A stretch of 32,173 nucleotides of DNA from Actinomycetes bacterium (GTDB taxonomy: Bacteria > Actinomycetota > Thermoleophilia > BMS3ABIN01). The position numbers were made by a program, and so were the translations under genes. This document shows positions 1 to 8,456 of this stretch, in pieces (positions within the stretch are counted from its first letter, which is position 1; the number at the start of each line of letters is the position of its first letter). A model generated the notes under the pieces. The model was not told the origin of the DNA. It made no database searches and worked only from the letters and a program-made list of their open reading frames with translations. The DNA lies in the NCBI GenBank assembly GCA_021803005.1, contig JAJZQT010000012.1, positions 2,503 to 34,675 of the forward strand. The letters run 5' to 3'.

Positions 1-54
1 CTCAAGCCACACTTTGGAGCGGACCTGCAGATTGCCGTTCTTCTTGTCCGTCAT
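1..54 (-). CDS. Start of a probable ModE-like molybdate-responsive regulator (partial)
   Basis: An ATG lies 6 bases after the stop codon of the formate dehydrogenase gene and opens a frame (MTDKKNGNLQVRSKVWLE) that runs off the window edge. It is too short for the ORF track. The 'L-x-x-R-S-K-V-W-L-E' pattern resembles the first strand of ModE-type winged-helix proteins, which usually begin this way before a 'GxxLLExIxxxGSI' helix. A molybdate or cofactor regulator next to a molybdoenzyme and Moco genes would make sense. Only 18 residues are visible and no strong ribosome-binding site is seen, so the family call is an inference. Sequence beyond the window would settle it. Confidence 0.45.
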   Translation of the reverse strand, partial: MTDKKNGNLQVRSKVWLE

Positions 55-60
55 CTTCAA

Positions 61-3000
61 TCACATCTGTTTCTTCGCCGGCGCTCGGGCCTTTTCGATC
101 TTCACGGCGCAGACCTTGTATTCCGCGGTCTTGGAGATGGGATCGTAGGCCGAGTTGGTCAGCTCGTTGACGGCAGACTCCCAATAATGGAAGGTCATGA
201 ACAGGATCCCCGGCGGCACCTTGTCGGTGACGGTCACCCGGCTGACGACGGAGCCCCGGCGCGAGCTGATCCTGATCTCTTCTTCCTCGGAAACACCGAT
301 GGCGGCCGCGTCCTCGGGATTGATCTCCGCCAGCTCATAGGGCCTCAGCGATTCGAGGACCCCCGATTGCCTGGTTGACACATTGTAATGGTAAAGCATG
401 CGTCCTGTGGTCAGCAGGATAGGGTACTCATCGTTCGTCAGCTCCGCCGGCGCCTCGTGCTTGAGCCCCTGCAGCAATCCCTTCCCCCTGGGGAAGCAGT
501 TCTCGTGCAGGTAGGGCGTGCCCGGATGCGAGATGTCGGGGCAGGGCCACTGCAGCCCGACTGCTTCCAGACGGTCATAGGTGATGCCGGCGTAGGCGGA
601 AATCAGCGGACGGATCTCCTCGAAGATCTCCTCGGGCGATCCATATTTCATCTCGTACCCCATGCGCGTGGAGAGATCGCAGATGATCTCCCAGTCGGCG
701 CGGCACTCCCCGGGGGGCTCGACGGCCTTGCGCACCCGCTGCACGCGGCGCTCGGTGTTGGTGAAGGTGCCGTCCTTCTCCGCATACAGGGCCGCGGGCA
801 GGACCACGTCGGCGTATTTGGCCGTCTCGGTCATGAATATGTCCTGGACCACCAGGAACTCGAGTGCGCCGATGGCATTGCGCGAATGGTTGGTGTCGGG
901 ATCGGTGAGGATCGGGTCTTCACCCATGATGTACATCGCCTTGAGGCCGCCGTCGAGGACCGAGTCGAACATCTCCGGGATTCGCAACCCCGACTGATCG
1001 CGCAGCTCGACGCCCCATGCTTTTTCGAAACGGGCCACGTTTTCCTGCGCGTTGACGTTCATGTAGCCGGGAAGCAGGTTAGGCAGGGCGCCCATGTCGC
1101 AGGCTCCCTGGACATTGTTCTGACCCCTCAAGGGATTGACCCCGGCGTGCTCGACACCGACATGGCCGGTCACCATGGCAAGGTTGGCCAGGTTCATGAC
1201 ATTGGCGGTGCCGGTAGTGTGCTCGGTAATACCCAGGGTGTAGAAGATGCCGGCCCTGGGAGTATGGGCGTAGATATCGGCGGCGGCGAAGAGCTTGTCT
1301 TCGGGAATCCCCGTAATCTCGCTGACGACCGCGGGCGTGTATTCCTTGACGACCTTCCACATGGCGTCGTAGCCCTCGCAACGTTCCTCGATAAAACCTT
1401 GATCCGCCCAGCCCTCGTTGATGATGATGTTGATCAGTCCGTTGATGAGGGCCATGTCCGTACCAGGTTTCAATCTCAGCCAGAGCTCGGCGTAATCGAC
1501 CAGCTCTATGTGCCTGGGATCGGCGACTATCACACGTGCCCCCCGGCGGGCGGCGCGCTTCATCTTGCCGCCGATGATCGGATGCGCCTCGGTGGTGTTG
1601 GAGCCTATGATAAAGAGCGCGTCATAGAATCCCACCTCGCTGATGGAATTCGTCATGGCGCCGCTTCCGAAGGAGATGGCCAGACCGGCCACCGTGGGAG
1701 CGTGTCAGGTGCGGGCACAATGATCAACGTTGTTGGTGCCCATCACCACCCTCGTGAACTTCTGCATCAACCAGTTTTCCTCGTTGGTGCAGCGCGCCGA
1801 GCTCAGCGTGGCGAGCGCGTCGGCGCCGTCCCTCTGTTTGATTTCCATAAATTTTGTAGCCACCAGATCGAGCGCCTCGTCCCAGGTCGCCTCCTCGAAC
1901 TCGCCGTTGCGCTTGATCAGCGGCGTCTGCAGCCGGTCGGGGCTGTTGATGAGGTCGGTGTGGTAGCGCCCCTTGACGCAGAGGGTGCGGCGGTTGACCG
2001 GAGCTTCGGCGATGGTGGTGACGCCGACGACCTTCCCATCCTTTACATTGAGATCGAAGTTGCAGCCGGTGCCGCAGAGCGGGCAGGTCGTCGTCACCCT
2101 GGTCAGCTCCCATTCCCGCGTATCCTTGAGCTGCGCGTTGACCAGGGCCCCCGTGGGGCAGGCGTCGACGCAGGAGGCGCATGAAGTACAGCCCGATTCC
2201 CGATAGGTGGCGCCGCGCAGGACGGGATATTCGTCCTCGTCCACCGTGTAGACATGGTTCATCTCGAACTCGTCGCAGACGCGGACGCAGGTATGACAGC
2301 GGATGCAGCGCTTGCGGTCCAGCTGCAGGATGGGCGAGCCGTCAAAGAGCGGGAAATGGCCCTCGCCCCTGAACTCGGTCGTGCCGGCGCCGTAACGGAT
2401 GGACAGGCGCCTGAGCTCGCAGTCGGCGACAGCATGGCAGGTGCACTGCAGGCAGCGGGCGGCTTCAGCCCTGGCCTCGGCCTCTTGGTAACCAAGCTCG
2501 ATCTCATTAAAATTTTTGCGGTCAGAGACGGCCAGTTCCGGCATGTGGAAGCGCTCATGCCCGGAAAGAGGCTTGGCGCCGATATCGAACATCCTCGGCC
2601 GCCGCCGCTTGAGGCCGGCCGCAGGCGACAGGCAGACTTCGTCGGGGTCCTGGCCGGTGACATAGGCATCCATGGCAACCGCGGCGCGGCGGCCGGCGGC
2701 AATGGCCTCGACGACGGTGGCGGGGCCGGTCTCGCAGTCGCCGCCGGCAAAGATTCCGTCCACGGTTGTGGCCAGCGTGCGCTGATTGGCCTCGATGGTG
2801 CCCCACTTGTCCAGCGCCAGGCAGGTTTCCAGGCCCTCGCGGTCGACCTGCTGACCGATGGCCAGGATCACCGTTTCCGCCTCGATGGTGAATTCAGAGC
2901 CGGCTACCGGTTCCGGCCGGCGCCTGCCGCTCTGGTCGGGCTCGCCCAGCTCCATCTTCTGGCAGATAACGCCGGTGATGCGGCCGCTTTCCCTGACTAT

Positions 3001-4200
3001 GGAAACGGGAGCGGTCAGCAACGACAGCAGCGCGCCCTCGTTTTCGGCCTCGTTGACCTCCTCGGCGGTTGCCGGCATCTCCTCGCGGGAACGGCGGTAG
3101 ACAACGGTCACCTCGCCGGCTCCGAGGCGGAGCGCCGACCTGGCCGCGTCCATGGCGGTGAAGCCGCCACCGATAACCAGGGTCTTGCCAAGCGGCGTCT
3201 CCCAGTCGCCGCTGTTGCTTAGCGCCAGAAAATCGACTGCCGAATAAACACCCTCGCCCTCGGCGTTTTCGATGCGGCCCACGGCCCCGCGCTGAGCGCC
3301 GATTGCCAGGTAGATGGCCTTGTAACCGTCAGTTCTGAGCTTGTCGAGGGTGAAATCCCTGCCGAGGCGGCTGTTTAGTTTCAGCTCGACGCCCAGCTTG
3401 AGGATGGAGTCAACCTCTTCCTCGATGACCTCGCGCGGCAGCCGGAAGGGTGGAATGCCGGTCAGCATCATGCCGCCGGCCTTGGAATTGGCTTCGAAAA
3501 TGGTCACCCGGTGGCCGCTCAGCGAAAGATAATAGGCCGCGGACAGGCCGCTGGGGCCGGCGCCGATCACGGCCACCTTCTTGCCGCTTGGCGGCGCCAT
3601 CTCTTCATCGACCAGAGCACCCTCGGCATCGGCCCGATCGCCGGCGAATCTTTTGAGCTGACATATGGCCACCGGCTCGGTATCGACCTGGGTGCGCCGG
3701 CAGGCGCTCTCGCAGGGACGCGGGCAGATGCGGCCGATGATGCGCGGCAACGGCAGGCGCCGTTTGACGATCCTGATGGCCTCGGCGTCGTCACCACGGG
3801 CGATCGCTCCGACGTATGCGGGAATGTCGATGCGCGCCGGGCAGGCGTTGTGGCACGGCGGCTCGCAATAGGCGTTGTGAGTAGCCAGAAATTGATTGAG
3901 CTTTTGCCGGCGGACTTCCGCGATCTCGGGCGACTCGCTGATGACCTCCATGCCGTCGACCACGGGCGTCTGGCAGGAGTTGACGATGCCGTTGCCGACG
4001 ACCTCGACCACGCAGAGGCCGCAGCGGCCAGAAGGAGCTATGCGGAAATCGCTGCAGAGCGTGGGAATCTCAATGCCGTGCGCCTGCGCCGCCTCCAGGA
4101 TGGTCATGCGGGGGTTCACCTGCAGGTAGCGGCCGTCTATGAAGAACCTGACCAGCGGGCCGCTTTCGGCGATTATCTCGTGATGGGGAAGATCGGCCAT
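61..4200 (-). CDS. fdhA: Selenocysteine formate dehydrogenase fused to a GltD-like NAD(P)/flavin module and Fe-S domains
   Basis: This is one 1379-residue gene, not two. The ORFs at 1705-4272 and 61-1692 are joined by an in-frame UGA at 1707-1705 in the context H-C-A-R-T-Sec-H-A-P-T-V-A-G-L, which matches the Sec site of FdhF-type enzymes. Visible order: a 2Fe-2S domain (Cys49, 60, 63, 76); a GltD-type cysteine-rich N-domain (CEPPCHNACP, about 112-120; CPRPCESAC, about 159-167); an FAD Rossmann motif (GAGPSG, 213-218); an NAD(P) motif (GGGFTA, 344-349); two ferredoxin 4Fe-4S motifs (632-642 and 671-681); the FDH cluster (C706-x2-C-x3-C...C741); Sec832; and the molybdopterin domain. It probably oxidises formate and passes electrons through internal clusters to flavin and NAD(P), or works in reverse. 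The start at 4200 is chosen over 4272 because AAAGGG lies 6 bases upstream. No signal peptide is seen, so it is likely cytoplasmic. Confidence 0.93.
1675..1707 (-). promoter_or_regulatory. SECIS element for selenocysteine insertion in formate dehydrogenase
   Basis: The mRNA reads UGA, then 11 bases, then a hairpin with stem GGUGGCC/GGCCAUC (7 pairs, one of them G-U) closing a GGUCU loop. In E. coli fdhF the SelB-binding hairpin has the same position relative to UGA and a GGUCU loop sequence. This supports reading UGA as selenocysteine rather than stop. SelB and tRNA-Sec genes are not in the window. Confidence 0.85.
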
Positions 4201-4358
4201 TGTTACCCTTTCTGACTCAAGGCTAGGTCCGGTGGAAGGCTCCGGAGATGAAAAAACACCCAAGCCATCCAATATTATCTTGGAGGGCCCAGGCGTCCGG
4301 CCAATCGGCTGACTTTAAACCGCGAAGATGCTCCCGAGTGGTTATCCACTGAACGCCA

Positions 4359-4406
4359 GTCACATCTCGTGCCAGAAACAATATAGAAAATTTTATTCAA
4401 AGGCAA
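4359..4406 (-). promoter_or_regulatory. Candidate promoter region of the formate dehydrogenase gene
   Basis: The 265-base gap between mog and fdhA contains two overlapping possibilities on the minus strand. One is a sigma-70-like TTGCCT (4406-4401), 17 bases, then TATTGT (4383-4378). The other is CTGGCACG (about 4375-4368), a perfect sigma-54 -24 element, whose -12 position reads GA instead of GC. Neither is convincing alone. The rest of the gap holds the terminator of the Moco operon and no gene; the 67-residue ORF at 4275-4478 looks random. Confidence 0.3.
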
Positions 4407-4415
4407 GTAAAATAA

Positions 4416-4449
4416 CCGGCTGACTCGCCCAGATACCAACTTCAGCCGG
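4416..4449 (-). terminator. Likely intrinsic terminator of the Moco operon
   Basis: Just after the mog stop codon, the minus strand has CCGGCTGA, 18 bases, TCAGCCGG, followed by TTATTTTACTT. The 8-bp perfect stem with a T-rich tail fits a rho-independent terminator, although the loop is long. Confidence 0.5.
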
Positions 4450-4465
4450 CAGGCAGGATTACCGG

Positions 4466-4975
4466 TCACCGGGCGCATTCGCCACGAACGCCGGAGAGTG
4501 TTTCCAGGGCGTGTGCAAGCGCCGGCCCGACCACGGCGAAGGCCTCCCGGCAGGCTTTGGGACTTCCGGGGAAATTGATTATCAGGGTGGCGCCCCGGAT
4601 CCCGCTAACGCCCCGGGAAAGCATGGCATGCGGTGTGATGCCGAGCGAAGCCGCCCGCAGCGCCTCGGCAAAGCCGGGCGCCTCCCGCTCGACAATGTCG
4701 AGCGTCGCCTCCGGGGTGAGATCGCGCGGCGACAGGCCGGTGCCGCCCGTGGTGATGACCAGATCGACCCGATCCGGGCCCAGGCACAGACCCTCGAGCA
4801 TGGAAGCGATCTCCCGGCGCTCGTCCGGCGCCAGGCGGCGCACCACCGGTGAGGCTCCCGCCCCGGCAAGCAGCCGCTCCAGTACGGCGCCGCTTTCATC
4901 GGTCCGCTCTCCCTGGGAACAGCTGTCGCTGACTGTGACCACGGCCGCCGTGAAAGTCTTCATTGCCCCGGTCAT
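4466..4975 (-). CDS. mog: Molybdopterin adenylyltransferase (MogA/MoaB family)
   Basis: The protein has 169 residues, the usual size for the family. The N-terminal strand 'AAVVTVSDSCSQGERTDESG', the 'TTGGTGLSPRDLTPEAT' nucleotide-binding stretch and the 'NFPGSPKACREAF' motif identify the MogA/MoaB fold. These enzymes adenylate molybdopterin before molybdate insertion. It is the last gene of the Moco operon; its ATG overlaps the TGA of the MOSC gene by four bases (ATGA), so translation is probably coupled. A second methionine (M5, MKTF) is an alternative start. No moeA is visible nearby, so the insertion step must be encoded elsewhere. Confidence 0.9.
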   Translation of the reverse strand: MTGAMKTFTAAVVTVSDSCSQGERTDESGAVLERLLAGAGASPVVRRLAPDERREIASMLEGLCLGPDRVDLVITTGGTGLSPRDLTPEATLDIVEREAPGFAEALRAASLGITPHAMLSRGVSGIRGATLIINFPGSPKACREAFAVVGPALAHALETLSGVRGECAR

Positions 4976-5430
4976 TTCGCATCTCCCGCGGGCACGCCAG
5001 CCATGACTTCTACAGCGTCCCCGTCCCCGACCATCCCGCCCTCGATCACCCTGGCGAAGATGCCGTCGCGGGGCATGACACAGTCCCCCGCCTGCTTAAA
5101 GATTTCACAGCGGCTGTGGCAGTTCTTGCCGATCTGGCTGACCTCGACCAGCGCCGCCCCCAGCCGCAGCCGTGTTCCCACCGGAAGCGAGGGAAGATCC
5201 ACTCCAAGCGTGGTGATGTTCTCGGCGAAATCGCCGGGGCCGACGTCCAGGCCTTTCTCGCGCATGGTGTCGATGCTTTCCGACGCCAGCAGGCTGACCT
5301 GCCGGTGCCATTCGCCGGCGTGGCCGTCACCGTCCAGGCCGTGGCCGGCAACGAGCAGGCCCTGGCCGGCCGGCTTTTTCCGCTGGCCCTTGCCCGGGGA
5401 AATATTTATGGAAACTATCACCGCGGTCAT
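4972..5430 (-). CDS. MOSC-domain protein
   Basis: This 152-residue stand-alone MOSC domain shows '[21 protein letters not shown]' near residue 30, '[14 protein letters not shown]', '[18 protein letters not shown]' and the conserved Cys before '[22 protein letters not shown]'. MOSC domains bind molybdenum cofactor and are known from Moco sulfurases and from small proteins in Moco operons. The conserved cysteine (Cys in 'GDCVMP' or 'KNCHSRC') could carry persulfide or ligate Moco. Its start overlaps the moaC stop (ATGA) and its stop overlaps the mog start, so it sits in the middle of a coupled unit. Whether it handles, inserts or sulfurates the cofactor for the formate dehydrogenase is inference. 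Confidence 0.88.
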   Translation of the reverse strand: MTAVIVSINISPGKGQRKKPAGQGLLVAGHGLDGDGHAGEWHRQVSLLASESIDTMREKGLDVGPGDFAENITTLGVDLPSLPVGTRLRLGAALVEVSQIGKNCHSRCEIFKQAGDCVMPRDGIFARVIEGGMVGDGDAVEVMAGVPAGDAK

Positions 5431-5888
5431 CCCGATTTGCCTCCGCGCTTTTCCCGCAGCCGGATCTCGCCGATGACCATTCCCTTATCCACCGCTTTGC
5501 ACATGTCATAAATCGTCAGCGCCGCGACGGCCGCGGCCGTGAGCGCTTCCATCTCCACGCCAGTCTTGCCGCTGAGGCTCGCGGTCGATTCGATCTCGAC
5601 GCCGGGCCGCTCGCGGTCGATGCGGAAGGCCACCTCCACGTGGGTGGGATTCAAGGGATGGCAGAGGGGGATAAGCCTGGAGGTTTCCTTGGCGGCCATG
5701 ATCCCCGCGACCCTCGCCACGGAGAGCACGTCACCCTTGGGCAGCGCCCGCTCCTCGAGCAGCTCCAGCGTCCCCGCGGCCATGTCGACGCGGGCCCCGG
5801 CGCGGGCCTGCCGCAGGCTGTCGGGTTTGCCGCCGACGTCAACCATGCGCGCCCGGCCTTCATCATCGAGATGGGAAAAACCGTCCAT
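5427..5888 (-). CDS. moaC: Cyclic pyranopterin monophosphate synthase MoaC
   Basis: This 153-residue protein is of normal MoaC length. '[16 protein letters not shown]' near the start, '[29 protein letters not shown]' in the middle and '[30 protein letters not shown]' toward the end are family signatures, including the catalytic lysines in 'MAAKET' and 'CKAVDKGM'. It acts right after MoaA to form cyclic pyranopterin monophosphate. The start codon lies 1 base after the moaA stop, with GGGGGA as ribosome-binding site inside the moaA end. Confidence 0.96.
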   Translation of the reverse strand: MDGFSHLDDEGRARMVDVGGKPDSLRQARAGARVDMAAGTLELLEERALPKGDVLSVARVAGIMAAKETSRLIPLCHPLNPTHVEVAFRIDRERPGVEIESTASLSGKTGVEMEALTAAAVAALTIYDMCKAVDKGMVIGEIRLREKRGGKSG

Positions 5889-5889
5889 G

Positions 5890-6834
5890 TTATCCCCCGA
5901 TCTGCGACATCGTGCGCGGGCCGGGACTGGCGCCGCCGCGGTTGAACTTCTTGGCGTCGATGGCGTCGAGGATGATTGCCGTCAGCCGCTGCCGATCCCC
6001 GCCGATGAAGGGCCGGACATTTAATTCATCACCGGAAAAAAGACAGCCGCGAAGGTAACCGTCAGCCGTAAGCCGCATCCGGTTGCAACCGCCGCAGATG
6101 TGGTCGCTCATGGAGCTGATAAACCCTATCGTGCCGGCAGCGCCGGCATACTGGAAGTACTGGGCCGGACCGCCGCCGCCAGGCGATGGCGCCGGCGCCA
6201 GATCCCCGAAAGCGCGAAGCTCGCCCAGCAGCCGCTCCCTGGGAATGAACCCCCAGCCGCCCCCGTCAAACCTGCCGATCGGCATATGCTCGATGAAGCG
6301 GATATGCACCGGCCGCCGCCGCGAGAGCGAGACAAATTCCCCGAGACCGTTCTCGATGCCGTCAAGCGCCACGACGTTTACCTTTACCGGTGAAAAACCG
6401 GCGTCCAGGGCGCTCGCCAGTCCCGCCAGAACCGGCTCGAGGCCGGCGCCGCCGCTCAGCCGGAAAAAACGCGCGGGATCGAGGCTGGCGATGCTGACGT
6501 TGATGCGCCCAAGCCCGGCCCTTTTCAGGTCACGGGCAAAGCCATCCAGCAGGGAGCCGTTGGTCGTCAGCGACAGGTCCTCTATGCCGGGAACCGCCGC
6601 CAGCTGCTTTACCAGGGACACGCACTGCCGGCGCACCAGGGGCTCCCCGCCGGTGATCCGCACCCTGGAGATGCCTGCGGCCACGGCGGCCCGGGTGAAA
6701 CGCACGATCTCCTCGAAACTGAGGATGTCAGTGTGCGGCTTCCAGGGAATCCCTCCCGGGGGCATGCAGTAGGTGCACCGGAAATTACACCGGTCGGTGA
6801 TCGAAATGCGCAGGTAATCGACGCGGCTTCCCAT
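5890..6834 (-). CDS. moaA: GTP 3',8-cyclase MoaA (radical SAM)
   Basis: The 314-residue protein has the radical-SAM cluster CNFRCTYC at about residues 15-22, the SAM-binding '[10 protein letters not shown]', the C-terminal second cluster '[22 protein letters not shown]' and the C-terminal Gly-Gly tail (MSQIGG) that MoaA needs for catalysis. It converts GTP to the 8-cyclo intermediate, the first step of Moco synthesis. The start codon shares one base with the mobAB stop (TGATG), which implies coupled translation. The enzyme is oxygen-sensitive, in line with an anaerobic setting. Confidence 0.97.
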   Translation of the reverse strand: MGSRVDYLRISITDRCNFRCTYCMPPGGIPWKPHTDILSFEEIVRFTRAAVAAGISRVRITGGEPLVRRQCVSLVKQLAAVPGIEDLSLTTNGSLLDGFARDLKRAGLGRINVSIASLDPARFFRLSGGAGLEPVLAGLASALDAGFSPVKVNVVALDGIENGLGEFVSLSRRRPVHIRFIEHMPIGRFDGGGWGFIPRERLLGELRAFGDLAPAPSPGGGGPAQYFQYAGAAGTIGFISSMSDHICGGCNRMRLTADGYLRGCLFSGDELNVRPFIGGDRQRLTAIILDAIDAKKFNRGGASPGPRTMSQIGG

Positions 6835-8036
6835 CAGCGGAGGCCCTCCCCGCTGCCGCTTTCCGTCGCCGGGCCATTCTCGCGCCCGCCGCCGAGTCCG
6901 TAACGGATGGTCAAAAGGTTGGCGAGGGCGACGGCGTCATCGAGTCCGAAGACCGGCACGCTCGCCGCGGCATCGGGACGGTCGGAAACCACCGCTATCA
7001 GGTCTTCCTCGGCGCAGACAAGCTGGCGGGAGCATTCGCTGCGCGAGACTTCGATCCTGTCGGCGGCGGATTGCTTGAAGCCCTCGGCGATCGCCAGGTC
7101 GATGGAGCTTCCCAGGCCCCGGCGCAGCTCAGCCAATTCCTTTTCCGTCTCAACACTTTGCACCGAAGCCACGCTGTCCGGAGAGGAGATCACCGTCTGC
7201 ATGGCGCCCGCCTGCGCCAGGCGCCGGGTGTCGGTGCCATCCCGGTCCATCGTGAAACCATGCACGTCGTGCTTGATGAATGCCACCGTAATGCCCCGGG
7301 AGGTCAACACCGGCACCAGCTTCTCCAGGAAGGTGGTCTTCCCGGAATTCTTGTTGCCCACAAAACAGACGAGCGGCGGCCGCCCGGGACCGGTTTCGCT
7401 CAAAAGCGCGTGCTCGCGCCAGCGGCTGATGCGCGGCGCCAGTTGCGAAGCCTCCTCCAGGTCGACCACGGTGTTGACATTGAGGAAGACCATGTCCAGC
7501 TGGCAGAGCGGCGCCATCTCGTCCGCCTCGACATATCGGACGTCCAGCCCGTCGAGCAGGCGGCTGACGGAAAGGTCGCCGGCCTCGATCTGCCGGCGCA
7601 TCGGCTCCAGGCAGCGCCGGGAATAAACAGCGTGCAAGGGCTCGCGGCCGCGCCGGCTCACGGGCACGGCGGCGTCGTGGCCGGATGCCAGCGATGCCAG
7701 CATCCGCACCAGTCCGGGTTCTGTAAAGGGCATATCGCAAGCCACGGTGAAGCAGTATTGATTGCGTGAAGCCGCCAGCGCCGAATAGATCCCCACCATC
7801 GATGAACGCACATCGTACTGGTCGGCGCAGATCGGCAAACGGAAGCGTTCGTAGGCGCCGACGTCGCGGGCGACGAGATAGATATCGCCCGCCAGGGGCG
7901 CCAGGGAATCGATGACGTGGGCAATAACGGGTTTTCCGCCCAGGTCCTGCAGCGCCTTGTTGGCGCCCATACGGGTGCTCTCGCCGCCGGCGAGGATAGC
8001 GATGGAGAAGCCCTCCATCGCGGAATCGCGAGGCAT
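6834..8036 (-). CDS. mobAB: MobA-MobB fusion (molybdenum cofactor guanylyltransferase plus GTP-binding partner)
   Basis: This is a two-domain protein of about 400 residues. The N-terminal half is MobA: 'AILAGGESTRMGANKAL' and 'VACDMPF' are the nucleotidyltransferase signature and metal site. The C-terminal half, from about residue 225, is MobB, with the Walker A motif 'GNKNSGKTT' and 'FIKHDVHGF'. MobA attaches GMP to Moco to give the dinucleotide form used by FdhA-type enzymes. The start at 8036 is preferred over the track's TTG at 8054, because the strong AAAGGAGA ribosome-binding site lies between them, 6 bases before the ATG. It is the first gene of the operon and makes the cofactor the neighbouring formate dehydrogenase requires. 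Confidence 0.94.
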   Translation of the reverse strand: MPRDSAMEGFSIAILAGGESTRMGANKALQDLGGKPVIAHVIDSLAPLAGDIYLVARDVGAYERFRLPICADQYDVRSSMVGIYSALAASRNQYCFTVACDMPFTEPGLVRMLASLASGHDAAVPVSRRGREPLHAVYSRRCLEPMRRQIEAGDLSVSRLLDGLDVRYVEADEMAPLCQLDMVFLNVNTVVDLEEASQLAPRISRWREHALLSETGPGRPPLVCFVGNKNSGKTTFLEKLVPVLTSRGITVAFIKHDVHGFTMDRDGTDTRRLAQAGAMQTVISSPDSVASVQSVETEKELAELRRGLGSSIDLAIAEGFKQSAADRIEVSRSECSRQLVCAEEDLIAVVSDRPDAAASVPVFGLDDAVALANLLTIRYGLGGGRENGPATESGSGEGLR

Positions 8037-8054
8037 TTCTTGTCTCCTTTCCAA

Positions 8055-8178
8055 ACACGGGAGGCCTGCCCGTTTCCCGGCAAACCCTGTGACCGCCGGA
8101 GGCGGCCGTCGGCTGCCCCTTCCTAGCCGGCCGGGCTAAAAACAAACCGCCAGCCTTAGAAGGAGCCGCTCGGAGATG
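8055..8178 (-). promoter_or_regulatory. Structured leader of the Moco operon, candidate Moco riboswitch
   Basis: The minus-strand leader of mobAB begins with CTCCGAGCGGC and contains the strong hairpin GGCCGCC-TCC-GGCGGTC, a CCGGGAAACGG segment and GGCCTCCCGT directly before the ribosome-binding site. From memory, CUCCGAG, GCCUCC and GGGAAA-like blocks in this order occur in the Moco RNA motif that controls Moco genes. A second palindrome (TAGCCGGCCGGGCTA, about 8123-8138) lies inside. I cannot fold it or run a covariance model, so only structured RNA is well supported. Confidence 0.42.
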
Positions 8179-8271
8179 TGCCTAGATTATCCACTAATCC
8201 GCCCAAAAACGCCAAAGGCATACCGCCGGCCCTACCGCTCCATGCAGGAGTTTCCTGGGTAGTAACCCCTG

Positions 8272-8297
8272 GCAAGCGGCGCTTGCTGTGATATACT
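8272..8297 (+). promoter_or_regulatory. Candidate promoter with overlapping operator for the signalling operon
   Basis: In the 420-base gap 8037-8456 between divergent operons, a TATACT -10 box (8292-8297) follows a weak -35 (TGGCAA). The -35 and spacer are overlapped by the perfect palindrome GCAAGC-GGC-GCTTGC (8272-8286), a plausible repressor or activator site. Apart from this and the mobAB leader, I see no gene in the gap. Confidence 0.35.
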
Positions 8298-8456
8298 TTA
8301 AAGGTCGGCTTCCTTGATAGAAGCGGAATTCTACCACTTTCGCCGCAACAGAGAAACTCAAGGTCAATTCCCCTGCTTCCGAATAGATTTCATCTCAGGG
8401 CGTCGCTTGTACAGGAATATTCTAGCCCGAAAGCAAAGGAAAAGCTCCGGTAAACC

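Noticed and set aside
1675-1707. Frameshift or true stop splitting formate dehydrogenase into two genes
   Set aside because: Both parts are in the same frame, the residues around UGA fit the selenocysteine site of FdhF, and a SECIS-like hairpin follows.
388-2184. Plus-strand ORF of 598 residues
   Set aside because: It runs antisense to the formate dehydrogenase gene across both of its parts, has no family motif and is rich in Arg, Gly and His, as expected for the opposite frame of a GC-rich gene.
2254-3222. Plus-strand ORF of 322 residues
   Set aside because: It is a shadow of the flavin/NAD(P) domain on the other strand, with no recognisable motif.
4359-4375. Sigma-54 promoter for formate dehydrogenase
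   Set aside because: The -24 part (TGGCACG) is perfect but the -12 GC is replaced by GA, so I list it only as a weak candidate.
4275-4478. 67-residue ORF upstream of fdhA
   Set aside because: It has no ribosome-binding site, odd composition, and covers a terminator and the presumed promoter.
7150-8145. 331-residue minus-strand ORF
   Set aside because: It is an out-of-frame reading of mobAB, rich in Arg, Pro and Gly; the mobAB frame has all family motifs.
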